Assembly: GCA_012960035.1 (NCBI GenBank)
Contig: DUBZ01000112.1
Coordinates: 23,548 to 73,443 of the forward strand
Source: Myxococcales bacterium
GTDB lineage: Bacteria > Myxococcota_A > UBA9160 > UBA4427
Direction: 5' to 3'
Length of the DNA stretch: 49,896 bases
The position numbers and the translations under genes are program-made. The notes under the pieces were generated by a model that was not told the origin of the DNA, ran no database searches, and saw only the letters and a program-made list of their open reading frames with translations. This document shows, piece by piece, positions 1 to 8,074 of this stretch. The number at the start of each line of letters is the position of its first letter. Position 1 is the stretch's first letter.

Positions 1-1765
1 CGGCATCCCTGAGCGCTACGAAGTTCGCAAATCTGAAGACGGCATCTACCTGCACTGCGACGACGCACCCCGGGTTCGCGTCTGGATCGACCCCAAGCAA
101 ACTTTTTCTGAGGCCGACGCTCGAGCACTTGGCGCCCGCAATATTTTTCTCGATGGAGCGGGCGATTTCCCGCCGAAACTCGACAACAAGGCCCGGCTCT
201 ACAACCTCGATCACCATCAGGGCTGTATCCGGCCCTTTACTTTGGCGACCTGTGAACAGGCACTGGTCATGGTGATGAATGGCCTCGAACTCGACGAGGG
301 TGACTGGACGCTCTACGCCAACGAGCCCGATCTCGACACGTTGTTCGCCGTGTGGGTCCTGCTCAATTTTAGGCGTATTCCGAAGCTCAGCAGTCGTTCG
401 AAGGACACGCTGCTCCCACTTCTCCGGCTCGAAGGTGCGATCGACGCCAACGGCGCCGAGCTCTCGGACTACTGTGGCCTCACCCAAAACACCCTGCGAG
501 AAGCCCGCTCTCGCCTCGACACGTTGCACACCCTCGAAAAGGAATTCCGGGCGAAGGAACGCTGGCCTGAATTTGACATTCGCGGCTTCACCGCCGCCAT
601 GCTGGGCGAACTCGATCAGCTCGTTTACACCCGGGCCGACTTTCAAGACCACACGAGCATCGAAGAAATTCTGGGCCATCTCGAAATCGACGATCGCAAA
701 GTCGCAGTGGCGTGTCGCGATCGGTCGGGCATCTACGAAGCGGAACGCAGCCTTAAGAACCGATTTGGCGACCAGCTCGGCATCATCGTCCTCGAAAAAT
801 CGAACGAGGAAGACAACCGCGAGTTCACTCTTCGCCGAGTCTCCGCACTTTTAAACTTTGACCTCGCGCCCGCCTACGATCTGCTCAACCTCGTTGACCC
901 CGCTGTAAACGGACGCCCACCTGGCAATCGGTGGGGTGGCTCCGACGACATCGGGGGTTCTCCGCGTACTTCCGGCACGCAGCTTTCAGCCAACGATGTC
1001 TTGCGTTTGTTGCAGCGCGCGTACGAACGCAAAACCAGTCGTCAGAAGAACTGGCCTTGGTTTGCCGCGACCACAACCACTACTGCGATGATTCTCATGT
1101 CGAGCATCGCCGCATTCATCGGCACAGCAGCGGTGGGTCTTCGAACCGGTGCTCTTGAATCCCTCACCCGGGGTGGTGCAGGTCTAGTCGCCATGTCGCT
1201 CGTGGCGCTCGCCTTTGCGCTGCCGACAACGTTTAGTGCATCTGAACGACGCCCCTGGTTGTACGGCTGGCGCCGACCCGCTGGACATGACTGGCTTTAT
1301 CTCGTGCCCGCCGTGCTCCTTTGTGCACTTCCCGCGAACGCTCTCGCGCCCAAGAACCTCGAGTACGAAACCGCGTCCCTCGTGACGGCGTTCGTCGTCG
1401 TGTGTCTGGCCGCAGTCGCAACCGAGGCGTGGTTTCGAGGGGTTGTACACGGCTGGTACTTGTTCCGCGGCCCGACTCAAAGGGTCGACGGCCGATGGAT
1501 GCTTTCGCGCGCCGCGTCAGTTTCGAGCTTCCTGTACATGCTCAGCTACATCTTGCTCGCGTACGCCTGGAACATCACCAACGCAAACCCGTTTCCCCAA
1601 TCGCCGTTCGAAATCGCGAGCCTTGTGATAGCCGGGCTCGGCGGCGGCGTTGCCCTCGCGATGATCCGCGAACGATCGCTGAGTATCTGGCCCGGAGTCG
1701 GGGCACAGATTTTGGCTGCAACGGTCGCCGGCGGACTGGCCCTAGGCGGGGTCTCGCTCTTTTAG
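1..1765 (+). CDS. DHH-like domain fused to degenerate CPBP-type membrane domain (5' partial)
   Basis: The frame is open from base 2, so the gene starts upstream of the window; the TTG at 242 is only an internal codon. The N-terminal half carries a DHH triad at about 209-217 (context YNLDHHQGC) and then NEPDLDTLFAVW. This resembles the metal-binding part of DHH phosphoesterases. A Gly-rich stretch at about 930-960 (WGGSDDIGGSPR) may play the DHHA1 role. From about 1070 the protein becomes a multi-helix membrane domain. TEAWFRG at 1421-1441 matches CPBP motif 1 (EExxFRG) with the first Glu replaced by Thr. The later SIWPGVGAQ matches the CPBP SLWPxxxxH pattern with His replaced by Gln. The membrane part is therefore probably not an active protease. 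Substrate is unknown. The family match rests on motifs only. Confidence 0.6.
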   Translation, partial: GIPERYEVRKSEDGIYLHCDDAPRVRVWIDPKQTFSEADARALGARNIFLDGAGDFPPKLDNKARLYNLDHHQGCIRPFTLATCEQALVMVMNGLELDEGDWTLYANEPDLDTLFAVWVLLNFRRIPKLSSRSKDTLLPLLRLEGAIDANGAELSDYCGLTQNTLREARSRLDTLHTLEKEFRAKERWPEFDIRGFTAAMLGELDQLVYTRADFQDHTSIEEILGHLEIDDRKVAVACRDRSGIYEAERSLKNRFGDQLGIIVLEKSNEEDNREFTLRRVSALLNFDLAPAYDLLNLVDPAVNGRPPGNRWGGSDDIGGSPRTSGTQLSANDVLRLLQRAYERKTSRQKNWPWFAATTTTTAMILMSSIAAFIGTAAVGLRTGALESLTRGGAGLVAMSLVALAFALPTTFSASERRPWLYGWRRPAGHDWLYLVPAVLLCALPANALAPKNLEYETASLVTAFVVVCLAAVATEAWFRGVVHGWYLFRGPTQRVDGRWMLSRAASVSSFLYMLSYILLAYAWNITNANPFPQSPFEIASLVIAGLGGGVALAMIRERSLSIWPGVGAQILAATVAGGLALGGVSLF

Positions 1766-1924
1766 CGGGCTGCAAGAACTCCGGACCGAGCCAGGCGCCT
1801 GGATTTTCGGTTCGATCGAGGCACGGGAACACCCCTGGAGCTTGCCCCAGCAAGTTTTCGCTACGAAGAGCGAGCCGGAAAGAAGGGTGCATGGCGACGG
1901 GATTGGGTTCTTCCTCAGGCCGCT
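1764..1924. repeat. Structured multi-hairpin element, long copy, at a convergent gene junction
   Basis: The outer ends pair: 1764-1782 (AGCGGGCTGCAAGAACTCC) with 1905-1924, whose reverse complement is nearly the same apart from a 2-nt bulge. Inside are three further stems: the perfect palindrome CCAGGCGCCTGG (1791-1802), CTTGC-CCCA-GCAAG (1841-1854) followed by TTTT, and TCGCT-ACGAAG-AGCGA (1858-1873). A shorter relative lies at 38512-38580. Both sit immediately after a plus-strand stop codon and before a minus-strand stop codon. The simplest role is a bidirectional terminator. A mobile REP-like palindrome or a small RNA are alternatives. Confidence 0.6.
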
Positions 1925-1956
1925 AGACCGAAGGCGTAGACTCATCGCTCTCGCGG

Positions 1957-3168
1957 CTACTTCGCTGAGCTTCGCAAGTCTCGCGGCAACCCGAGCCCGC
2001 GTTCTCCGATGATGTTGAGCTGGATGTTCGTGGCACCGCCCGCGATCGCGGGACCGTGGGAGAAGATGTACTGCTCAACGTATCCGGACGGGGTATGGGT
2101 GCGGGCATAGCTCGCGAAGTCCTCTTCCCTCGGCGCCAACATCCCGTCGGCACCCAACAGGTCGTATGCCAGGCTCGTGATCATCTGCATCGCGTCCGTC
2201 GAATACAACTTGTTCATCATCATTGGCAGCACGACTTTCATTTCTTCGCCACGAATGGCTGCCGTCATCTGTCGCAAGTTCGACATCTCGGCCGTTCGTA
2301 CGAAGCCTTCGATTTCGGCGAGACGATTGCGGATGATCGGGTCTTCGATCGACGGGCGTCCGTCGCGCAACGTGTTGCGTGCCAATTCGACCGCTGCGTC
2401 GAAATGCTCGCGCATCATGTTCGGGTTTCCGATTAAGTTGCGTTCGTGTTTGAGCGTGGCACGGGACACGGCCCAGCCTTCGCCGCGCTGTCCGACGATG
2501 TGGTCGGCGGGGGTACGGGCATCGGTAAAAAACACTTCGTTGAAGTCGAGTCCACCCGTCATCTGCTTTAGGGGACGAACTTCAATCCCAGGCTGATCCA
2601 GATTCACGAGCAAATACGAAATGCCACCGTGCCGGGGAGAGTCGGGCTCGGTGCGGAACAGCCCAAACAGGTAGTCCGCCTCCATCGCGTTGCTCGTCCA
2701 GATCTTCTGGCCGTTGATCACCCACTCGTCACCGTCGAGTACCGCGGCGCATTGCAGCGAGGCCAGGTCACTTCCCGCTCCCGGCTCGCTATAACCCTGA
2801 CACCAGCGAACTTCACGCCGCAAAGTCGGCGGCACGAACTTTCGTTTTTGTTCTTCAGAACCAAACTCGAGCAACGTGGGCGCAAGCAGACCGGGGCCTT
2901 GATCGATTCCGTTTCCGGGCGCACCCGTACGGGCGTATTCTTCTGCGATAATTGCACCCTTGAGAACGTCGGGTTCTTGCCCGGCCCCACCGTACTCTTT
3001 GGGAATCTCGAAATAGACGTAGCCCGCTTCGATCCCGCGTTCGCGGAAGATACGCTCCTGTTCCTCTTTCGGGAGCTTGGCTTCGTCACCGGTTAGCGGC
3101 CAGCCCTTGAGGAACTCTTGTAGCTGCTTTCGATATGCGACGTACGCATCGCTGAAATTCATATCCAT
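1957..3168 (-). CDS. Acyl-CoA dehydrogenase, larger subunit of a likely heteromeric pair
   Basis: A flavoprotein of 403 aa that would introduce a 2,3-double bond into an acyl-CoA and pass electrons to ETF. The middle domain has WCQGYSEPGAGSDLAS, the usual FAD/substrate-binding signature, then VINGQKIWTS. The C-terminus ends GGATNIQLNIIGERGLGLPR, a common ending in steroid/side-chain FadE proteins. The start chosen is ATG at 3168, 4 nt after the stop of the upstream ACAD and preceded by GGGTGG. An upstream in-frame ATG would overlap that gene by about 150 nt and is unlikely. A larger ACAD next to a shorter one (359 aa) recalls the alpha2beta2 FadE complexes of actinobacterial cholesterol catabolism. 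The actual substrate is not readable from sequence. Confidence 0.88.
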   Translation of the reverse strand: MDMNFSDAYVAYRKQLQEFLKGWPLTGDEAKLPKEEQERIFRERGIEAGYVYFEIPKEYGGAGQEPDVLKGAIIAEEYARTGAPGNGIDQGPGLLAPTLLEFGSEEQKRKFVPPTLRREVRWCQGYSEPGAGSDLASLQCAAVLDGDEWVINGQKIWTSNAMEADYLFGLFRTEPDSPRHGGISYLLVNLDQPGIEVRPLKQMTGGLDFNEVFFTDARTPADHIVGQRGEGWAVSRATLKHERNLIGNPNMMREHFDAAVELARNTLRDGRPSIEDPIIRNRLAEIEGFVRTAEMSNLRQMTAAIRGEEMKVVLPMMMNKLYSTDAMQMITSLAYDLLGADGMLAPREEDFASYARTHTPSGYVEQYIFSHGPAIAGGATNIQLNIIGERGLGLPRDLRSSAK

Positions 3169-3172
3169 GTCG

Positions 3173-4252
3173 CTACCACCCGGCCATTGTCGCAACGCGA
3201 CTTCGATGCACGTCCGGCAAACCAAACGCGGCGCGATTGAACATCGCGCGCTTGTACCACATTTGTACGTCGCACTCCCAGGTAAACCCGAGCCCACCAT
3301 GGAGTTCGACCGCGGCACGTGCCGTCAACATGGCACGCTCCGTAATGTGCGCCTTCACAAGCGCCGACGCGCGTTCCGATTCGGCGGGCAAGTGGTCGAA
3401 CGCGTGGGCGGCGTGCCAGTAGAGCGCGCGGGTCGGTTCAATGTCCGTCGAGAGCCGTGCCAGGGTGTGCTTCACACTTTGGAACTGACCGATGACGGTT
3501 CCGAACTGTTCGCGTGTTTTTGCATATTCGGTCGACATTCGGATCAACTCAGTCGCGGCACCAAAGCTGTCCGCGGCCAACAGAATGAGGGCGGCATCGG
3601 CTACGCGCTTGCTGGCACTCTGCCCCGCTTCCAACAGTTCGGCGGGCGTGTTCTCGAGGACGACTTTAAAAACCGGCCGGCTTCGATCGATGCCGCCAAC
3701 GTCTTCAACAGTGACGCCTTCGGCGTTGCGTTCGACCAGTGCGAGACGGCCCCGAGAGCATCCGACAATGAATACGTCGGCAAGGTCTGCGTGGGGGACA
3801 TAAATTTTTACGCCGCTGAGCTTGCCGTCGACTTCATCGACACTCCATTCCGACGGGTCCCAGGCGCTGTTTTCTTCCGCAGCCGCGTAGGTGCCAACGA
3901 CGTCGCCCTCGGCGAGTCGGGGAAGCCATGCCTTCTTCTGGGCTTCGCTTCCGCCGTGAATGAGGGCCAGGGATGCAAGGGCGTGTCCGAAAAACGGGCT
4001 GGGAAGGCACGCCCCTCCGATGACTTCAGTCACCAAAGCGAGATCGAGGAGTTCCATCTCGGCGCCGCCATATTCTTCGGGAATCACAAGCCCGGCGAGG
4101 CCCATTTCGACGATGCCCTTCCACACGGCGGTATCCGTGCCGGTGCCAGCCTCGAAAATTTCGCGCAGCCTTGCCGGCGGGCATTCATTGGCGACAAATC
4201 CGCGTACGGTCTCCTGAAGCATTTCCTGCTCCAGTGTGAGGCCGAAGTCCAT
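3173..4252 (-). CDS. Acyl-CoA dehydrogenase, smaller subunit
   Basis: A 359-aa ACAD-fold protein beginning MDFGLTLEQEMLQETVRGF, a normal ACAD N-terminal helix. The second domain lacks the canonical YSEPxAGSD motif (AAEENSAWDPSEW stands there instead), as in the degenerate subunits of heteromeric FadE complexes. The C-terminal helical domain is well conserved, with YAKTREQFGTVIGQFQSVKH and ELHGGLGFTWECDVQMWYKRA. GGAG stands 8 nt before the ATG. It is the first gene of a two-gene unit with the downstream 403-aa ACAD, separated by 4 nt. The pairing of an intact and a degenerate subunit supports one enzyme complex (inference). Confidence 0.86.
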   Translation of the reverse strand: MDFGLTLEQEMLQETVRGFVANECPPARLREIFEAGTGTDTAVWKGIVEMGLAGLVIPEEYGGAEMELLDLALVTEVIGGACLPSPFFGHALASLALIHGGSEAQKKAWLPRLAEGDVVGTYAAAEENSAWDPSEWSVDEVDGKLSGVKIYVPHADLADVFIVGCSRGRLALVERNAEGVTVEDVGGIDRSRPVFKVVLENTPAELLEAGQSASKRVADAALILLAADSFGAATELIRMSTEYAKTREQFGTVIGQFQSVKHTLARLSTDIEPTRALYWHAAHAFDHLPAESERASALVKAHITERAMLTARAAVELHGGLGFTWECDVQMWYKRAMFNRAAFGLPDVHRSRVATMAGW

Positions 4253-4392
4253 CTTGATTACTCCGTCTGGTCTATTTTGAAACGCGGATACTAGCTCCGA
4301 ATCAACGGTGCGCCGCCTTCGCCTGGCTCGCTATGCGCAGCTTTCGTTGAACACGCAAGCGTGTCCAACGATGCGTGTGCAGTGCGTATGCG

Positions 4393-4413
4393 ACGGTCAA
4401 TTGATTAGACCGT
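4393..4413. promoter_or_regulatory. Operator-like palindrome between divergent ACAD and LLM genes
   Basis: ACGGTC (4393-4398), a 9-nt spacer, and GACCGT (4408-4413) form a perfect 6-bp-arm inverted repeat. It lies near the middle of the 292-bp divergent region between the ACAD start (4252) and the LLM oxidoreductase start (4545). Size and position suit a dimeric regulator, for example TetR type, controlling both units. A TTGACG at 4441-4446 lacks a convincing -10 partner. No regulator gene lies nearby. Confidence 0.4.
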
Positions 4414-4544
4414 TCGGTCCATCGAAATTGATCAGATCGATTGACGTTCGACACGAGGTGTTAGGCTCGCGGATTGCGTGGCCTAGCCGGTCGCTTCGAC
4501 TAAGCGGCATCGACACGACATAGACGAACTCAAGGAGAACAATC

Positions 4545-5549
4545 ATGCAGGTAGACGGCGGACTCTTCGGTGACCTCGGCAAAGTACCCGAACGCGCGCG
4601 ACTCCTCGAAGCGTCGGGCTACGACGGCGCCTTTAGTGCCGAGGTTTCCTCGGACCCGTTCTTCCCTTTGGTCCTTGGAGCCGAGCACACCGAACGCATC
4701 GAACTGCTGACGGGGATCGCGGTCGCGTTTGCGCGCAACCCGATGAACATGGCGAACATCGCCCACGACTTGAACGCGTTCTCCAAGGGTCGTTTCATTC
4801 TTGGCATTGGCTCTCAAATTCGGCCGCATATCACCAAACGGTTTTCGATGCCGTGGTCTCACCCTGCCGCGCGAATGCGCGAATACATTTTGGCGATGCG
4901 CGCGATCTGGGATTGCTGGTACGAAGGCAAGCCCCTCGCGTTCGAAGGCGAGTTCTATCAACACACCTTGATGACGCCGATGTTCGTGCCTGCCGAACTT
5001 CAGTACGGACCGCCGCGTGTCCTGCTAGCGGCCGTTGGTCCCAAGATGGCCGAAGTCGCGGGCGAAACGGCGGACGGAGTACTCGCTCACGCGTTCACCA
5101 CCGAGCGCTACATGCGCGAAGTCACGATCCCTGCGGTCGAGCGCGGACTGGCGGCGTCGGGCCGCAGCCGAAGTTCGTTTCAGGTGGCCTGCCCCATGTT
5201 CGTCGTAACCGGCGTCGACGAAGAAGCGATGGCGAATTCAATGGGCGCCCATCGGAAACAGATCGCCTTCTACGGATCGACCCCCGCCTATCGGCCCGTC
5301 CTCGAGATGCACGGTTGGGGAGATCTCCAACCTGAGCTCAACATCCTGTCCAAACGGGGGGAGTGGGACGCCATGGGAGACCGCATCACCGACGACATTC
5401 TGAACGAGTTTGCGATCGTCGCAGAGCCGAAGGACGTACCGCGCTTGGTGAAGGAACGCTGCGGCGACATCTTGGATCGTTTCGTCTGCATGATGGAACT
5501 GCCGGACGTCGATCAACAACGTGAGTTCGTGCAGGCGTTCAAGGAGTAG
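4545..5549 (+). CDS. LLM class F420-dependent oxidoreductase (TIGR03617-like)
   Basis: A 334-aa luciferase-like TIM-barrel protein. Typical features are the N-terminal strand MQVDGGLFGDLGKVPERARLLEASGYDG split over the first barrel turn, TGIAVAFARNPMNMANIAHDL (the conserved AxxRNP cofactor-pocket segment) and RFILGIGSQIRPH. In this family the cofactor is usually coenzyme F420, used to oxidise or reduce alcohol/aldehyde-type carbons. FMN cannot be excluded from sequence. AAGGAG at 4533 precedes the ATG by 7 nt. It is transcribed divergently from the ACAD pair and shares its 292-bp promoter region, which suggests co-regulation in the same catabolic task. Confidence 0.85.
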   Translation: MQVDGGLFGDLGKVPERARLLEASGYDGAFSAEVSSDPFFPLVLGAEHTERIELLTGIAVAFARNPMNMANIAHDLNAFSKGRFILGIGSQIRPHITKRFSMPWSHPAARMREYILAMRAIWDCWYEGKPLAFEGEFYQHTLMTPMFVPAELQYGPPRVLLAAVGPKMAEVAGETADGVLAHAFTTERYMREVTIPAVERGLAASGRSRSSFQVACPMFVVTGVDEEAMANSMGAHRKQIAFYGSTPAYRPVLEMHGWGDLQPELNILSKRGEWDAMGDRITDDILNEFAIVAEPKDVPRLVKERCGDILDRFVCMMELPDVDQQREFVQAFKE

Positions 5550-5583
5550 TTCGAAGTAGACGCGGCGAGGTCCAGCGTAGGAG

Positions 5584-5888
5584 CTAGCGACCGAGTCGTT
5601 CGAACACCGCTTGGGGTGTCTCCGACGAGGGACTTCCAACTACAAGCGTCGCGAGCGGTTGCTCGATCGTAAGACAGTGGGCTTCGGCGCGGTCGATTCC
5701 GCGGTTCACAAGTTCCGAAACCAACACACGCTTTACAACGACACCCATCTGGTCAGCGGTCACCGTTCGCGCTTCGAGCACCGCGGTTTTGAGTGCAATT
5801 CGGACGGTGCCCCGCGATTCGAGACGTCGAGGGCCGTCAGACCTTCGATCAGCTCACACACGAAGTCGAACACCACCGAATCCGCCAT
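5584..5888 (-). pseudogene. Small hypothetical protein broken by a single-base frameshift
   Basis: Two overlapping minus-strand frames read as one coherent protein of about 101 aa. The N-terminal part begins at ATG 5888 (MADSVVFDFVCELIEGLTAL), with AAGGGG 8 nt upstream. At about 5820 the frame must shift by one base, after which it continues ESRGTVRIALKTAVLEARTV and so on to the stop at 5584. Adding one base near GACGTCTCGAA would restore LDVLESRGTV. The upstream in-frame part (from GTG 6026) may also be coding. No family is recognised. It lies downstream of the thioesterase on the same strand. Either a genuine pseudogene or a sequencing/assembly indel. Confidence 0.5.
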
Positions 5889-6089
5889 CCGCACTTCCCC
5901 TTCAACCACAACTTGCCTGCCAACCAAACCAAATTGCTTCTGGAACAAGTGTCGGGTCGAGTTCGATCGTTCTTGAGGAAAAGCCCTAGCGACGCGAAGT
6001 GCGTGATGCGTCAGTTTCAGGTGCACAGCAGAATCCCAACGCGCGTGGACGCACCCGCAAAAATGGCAAAATCGAAGCGCTTCAGACGG

Positions 6090-6800
6090 TCAGCTCTCGT
6101 CGTCGGACAGGTTACGCAATTCGCGGTGCGCCAGAAGTTGATCGACTTGGTCGTCGCTGATGTGTGGCAGCAGCGGACTGGTTTCGAACGCCGGGTCGAT
6201 GAACAACCCGACCGCCGACGCAGTTGGCGCGCCATCGAGTAGGATCGCGCCTTCGGTCGTGATTTTACGGCTGTCGACGTGCTTTACCTGCGCTTCGAAC
6301 GAAAGGTCGCGAAATAGCGGCGTCGGACGGTGATAGGAAACCTTCAAGTCTGCCGTCATCCCGTAGGTTCCGTTCGCGCCGTTTGCATGACCGAGCAGTT
6401 GATCGAAGATCAATGCGACAACGCCACCGTGAATGCAGCCCGGAGGCCCCTCGTATGCGAGATCGAGGTTAAGCGTCCCGCGTACGATATTGCCTTCGAC
6501 CTCGACATCGAGCGGCGGGAAGATCGGGTTGCAGTGCCACGTGGCCGCACTCGCGGGATAGTAGGGCCGCATGTCATTCTCGCCGGGTTCGATCGAACTG
6601 AGGAGTCGAGGATCGCTCCCCTTTCGAGCGATCGTTTCGAGCCGCTCGTTGAGGACTTCGACTTCCGCCTGCACACGTCGAAGCTCCGATTCGTTTGAGT
6701 CGATGCGAATCATGGTCGCGGCGAGTTTTCTCACGCTGTTCGCGAGTTCCAACAATGCAGCGGGGGGCTGTGTTCCAATTTCGATTATGGTGGCGTCCAT
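6090..6800 (-). CDS. PaaI-family hotdog thioesterase with N-terminal coiled coil
   Basis: A 236-aa protein. Residues about 15-60 form a charged heptad-like helix (LELANSVRKLAATMIRID followed by ELRRVQAEVEVLNERLETI). Residues about 85-215 form a hotdog domain with GCIHGGVVALIFDQLLG, where the HGG (H124) and D133 match the PaaI/4HBT active-site helix. It probably hydrolyses acyl-CoA thioesters and would release CoA from dead-end intermediates of the ring or side-chain degradation encoded around it. GAGGA precedes ATG 6800 by about 5 nt. The stop is about 200 nt from the frameshifted small gene. It is divergent from the crotonase gene across a 265-bp region. Confidence 0.83.
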   Translation of the reverse strand: MDATIIEIGTQPPAALLELANSVRKLAATMIRIDSNESELRRVQAEVEVLNERLETIARKGSDPRLLSSIEPGENDMRPYYPASAATWHCNPIFPPLDVEVEGNIVRGTLNLDLAYEGPPGCIHGGVVALIFDQLLGHANGANGTYGMTADLKVSYHRPTPLFRDLSFEAQVKHVDSRKITTEGAILLDGAPTASAVGLFIDPAFETSPLLPHISDDQVDQLLAHRELRNLSDDES

Positions 6801-6820
6801 GGATCCTCATTCAAATTTGT

Positions 6821-6840
6821 GCGCGCAACTTTTAGCGCGC
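6821..6840. promoter_or_regulatory. Perfect GCGCGC inverted repeat upstream of the thioesterase
   Basis: GCGCGC (6821-6826), 8 nt AACTTTTA, GCGCGC (6835-6840). It lies 20 bp upstream of the thioesterase start (6800), in the 265-bp divergent region shared with the crotonase. Position suits an operator, or a leader hairpin just 5' of the ribosome-binding site. A second weaker dyad (CGTAC/GTACG around 6899-6914) lies further in. No clear -35/-10 pair was found. Confidence 0.35.
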
Positions 6841-7065
6841 AGATTTCGGTACGCAGTTTTCAGTCCGCCAACACGAACCAGTGCACAGCGCCGCACCCCG
6901 TACCCAGGCGTACGGCGGCGAGATGACATGCCCTCTTCCGGTTGCCGACTGGTTTGATGGCAGATCGCGCCCAACAATTCCAGCGGCCCGCGGAACTGAA
7001 TGGCGGTATCGTGCGATGCCGCGCGCATAATGCTCTGTATCACTCCAAAAAAAGGGAATCCGACC

Positions 7066-7875
7066 ATGCCCGAATCCGCACTTCTCACTCAAATTGACGG
7101 CCACGTCCTCACGGTCACGATCAACCGCCCCAAGAAAAAGAACGCGGTCGACGCCGAAGTTCTCTGCGGCCTGAGCGATGCCTGGCGCACCCTAGACAGC
7201 GAGAGCGCACTGCGCGTGTGCATTTTGACCGGGACCGGAAAAGATTTCTGCGCCGGCATGGATCTCAGCGTCATCAACAAGCTCACTGCGGGCACGCCCC
7301 CGGAGAACGAATTCGAGGAGCGCCTCAAGACAGAGCCCAACATCATTATGGATGGCTGGCTCAAGACCTACCGGCCGACAAAGCCCGTCATCGCCGCGGT
7401 CGAAGGTTTCGCGTTGGCGGGCGGAACCGAAATTTTGCAGGGCACTGACATCCGAGTTGCAGCGGAGAGCGCGGTGTTCGGCGTGACCGAAGCGCGCAGG
7501 GCGCTCTTCCCGATGGCGGGGTCTACCGTCCGCTTGCCACGACAGATCCCCTATACCATCGCCCTCGAAATGCTTCTCACCGGCGCGGATTACTCCGCCC
7601 GGCAGTGCCTCGAATTTGGCTTGGTCGGCCATGTCGTTCCCGACGGCCAGGCACTTGTGAAGGCACGTGAGATTGCCGAAGTCATCGCGGGCAACGGCCC
7701 CATCGCGGTGCGCGCGATTTTGAAGTCGGTGCGCGACAGCTTCGGCCTGCCTGAACAACAAGCATTCAATGAGAAGGAGATGCCCTGTGGCATCCCCGTG
7801 TTTTCATCAGCCGACGCGAGGGAAGGACCGACGGCTTTTCTCGAAAAGCGAAAGCCCGTTTTCCAAGACAAGTAG
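7066..7875 (+). CDS. Crotonase / enoyl-CoA hydratase family protein
   Basis: A 269-aa crotonase-fold enzyme. FCAGMDLSVI (from residue 61) and EGFALAGGTEILQGTD carry the oxyanion-hole glycines. E122 (GGTEI) and E142 (GVTEARRALFPMAG) occupy the positions of the two catalytic glutamates of enoyl-CoA hydratase, so hydration of a 2-enoyl-CoA is plausible. The C-terminal EKRKPVFQDK is typical (FxEKRxPxFxG). The start is ATG 7066 with AAAGGGAA about 8 nt upstream. An in-frame ATG at 7000 has no ribosome-binding site and a non-conserved extension. It stands alone, followed by a long stretch without intact genes. Confidence 0.87.
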   Translation: MPESALLTQIDGHVLTVTINRPKKKNAVDAEVLCGLSDAWRTLDSESALRVCILTGTGKDFCAGMDLSVINKLTAGTPPENEFEERLKTEPNIIMDGWLKTYRPTKPVIAAVEGFALAGGTEILQGTDIRVAAESAVFGVTEARRALFPMAGSTVRLPRQIPYTIALEMLLTGADYSARQCLEFGLVGHVVPDGQALVKAREIAEVIAGNGPIAVRAILKSVRDSFGLPEQQAFNEKEMPCGIPVFSSADAREGPTAFLEKRKPVFQDK

Positions 7876-8074
7876 TTCGCCTCGTCGGTCGGCATGCAGG
7901 CTACGTTCATAACGCAAGCAACGTGCATCAATTCCATCACGCGCTTGAAGTCCGGGGACAAGCGCAAGCTTTTCTCGACCGGGTTGTCGAAGCTTCGTCG
8001 CTTTCATTGAGCTGGCGGTCATTGACTAAGGCCTACGTCTCACTAAGGAGACGTGCGCGCGTGGGTGCCCTTCG

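Noticed and set aside
3077..4294. Long plus-strand ORF (405 aa) opposite the small ACAD
   Set aside because: It is antisense to a strong ACAD with conserved motifs. Long open antisense frames are expected in GC-rich coding DNA and this one has no recognisable domain.
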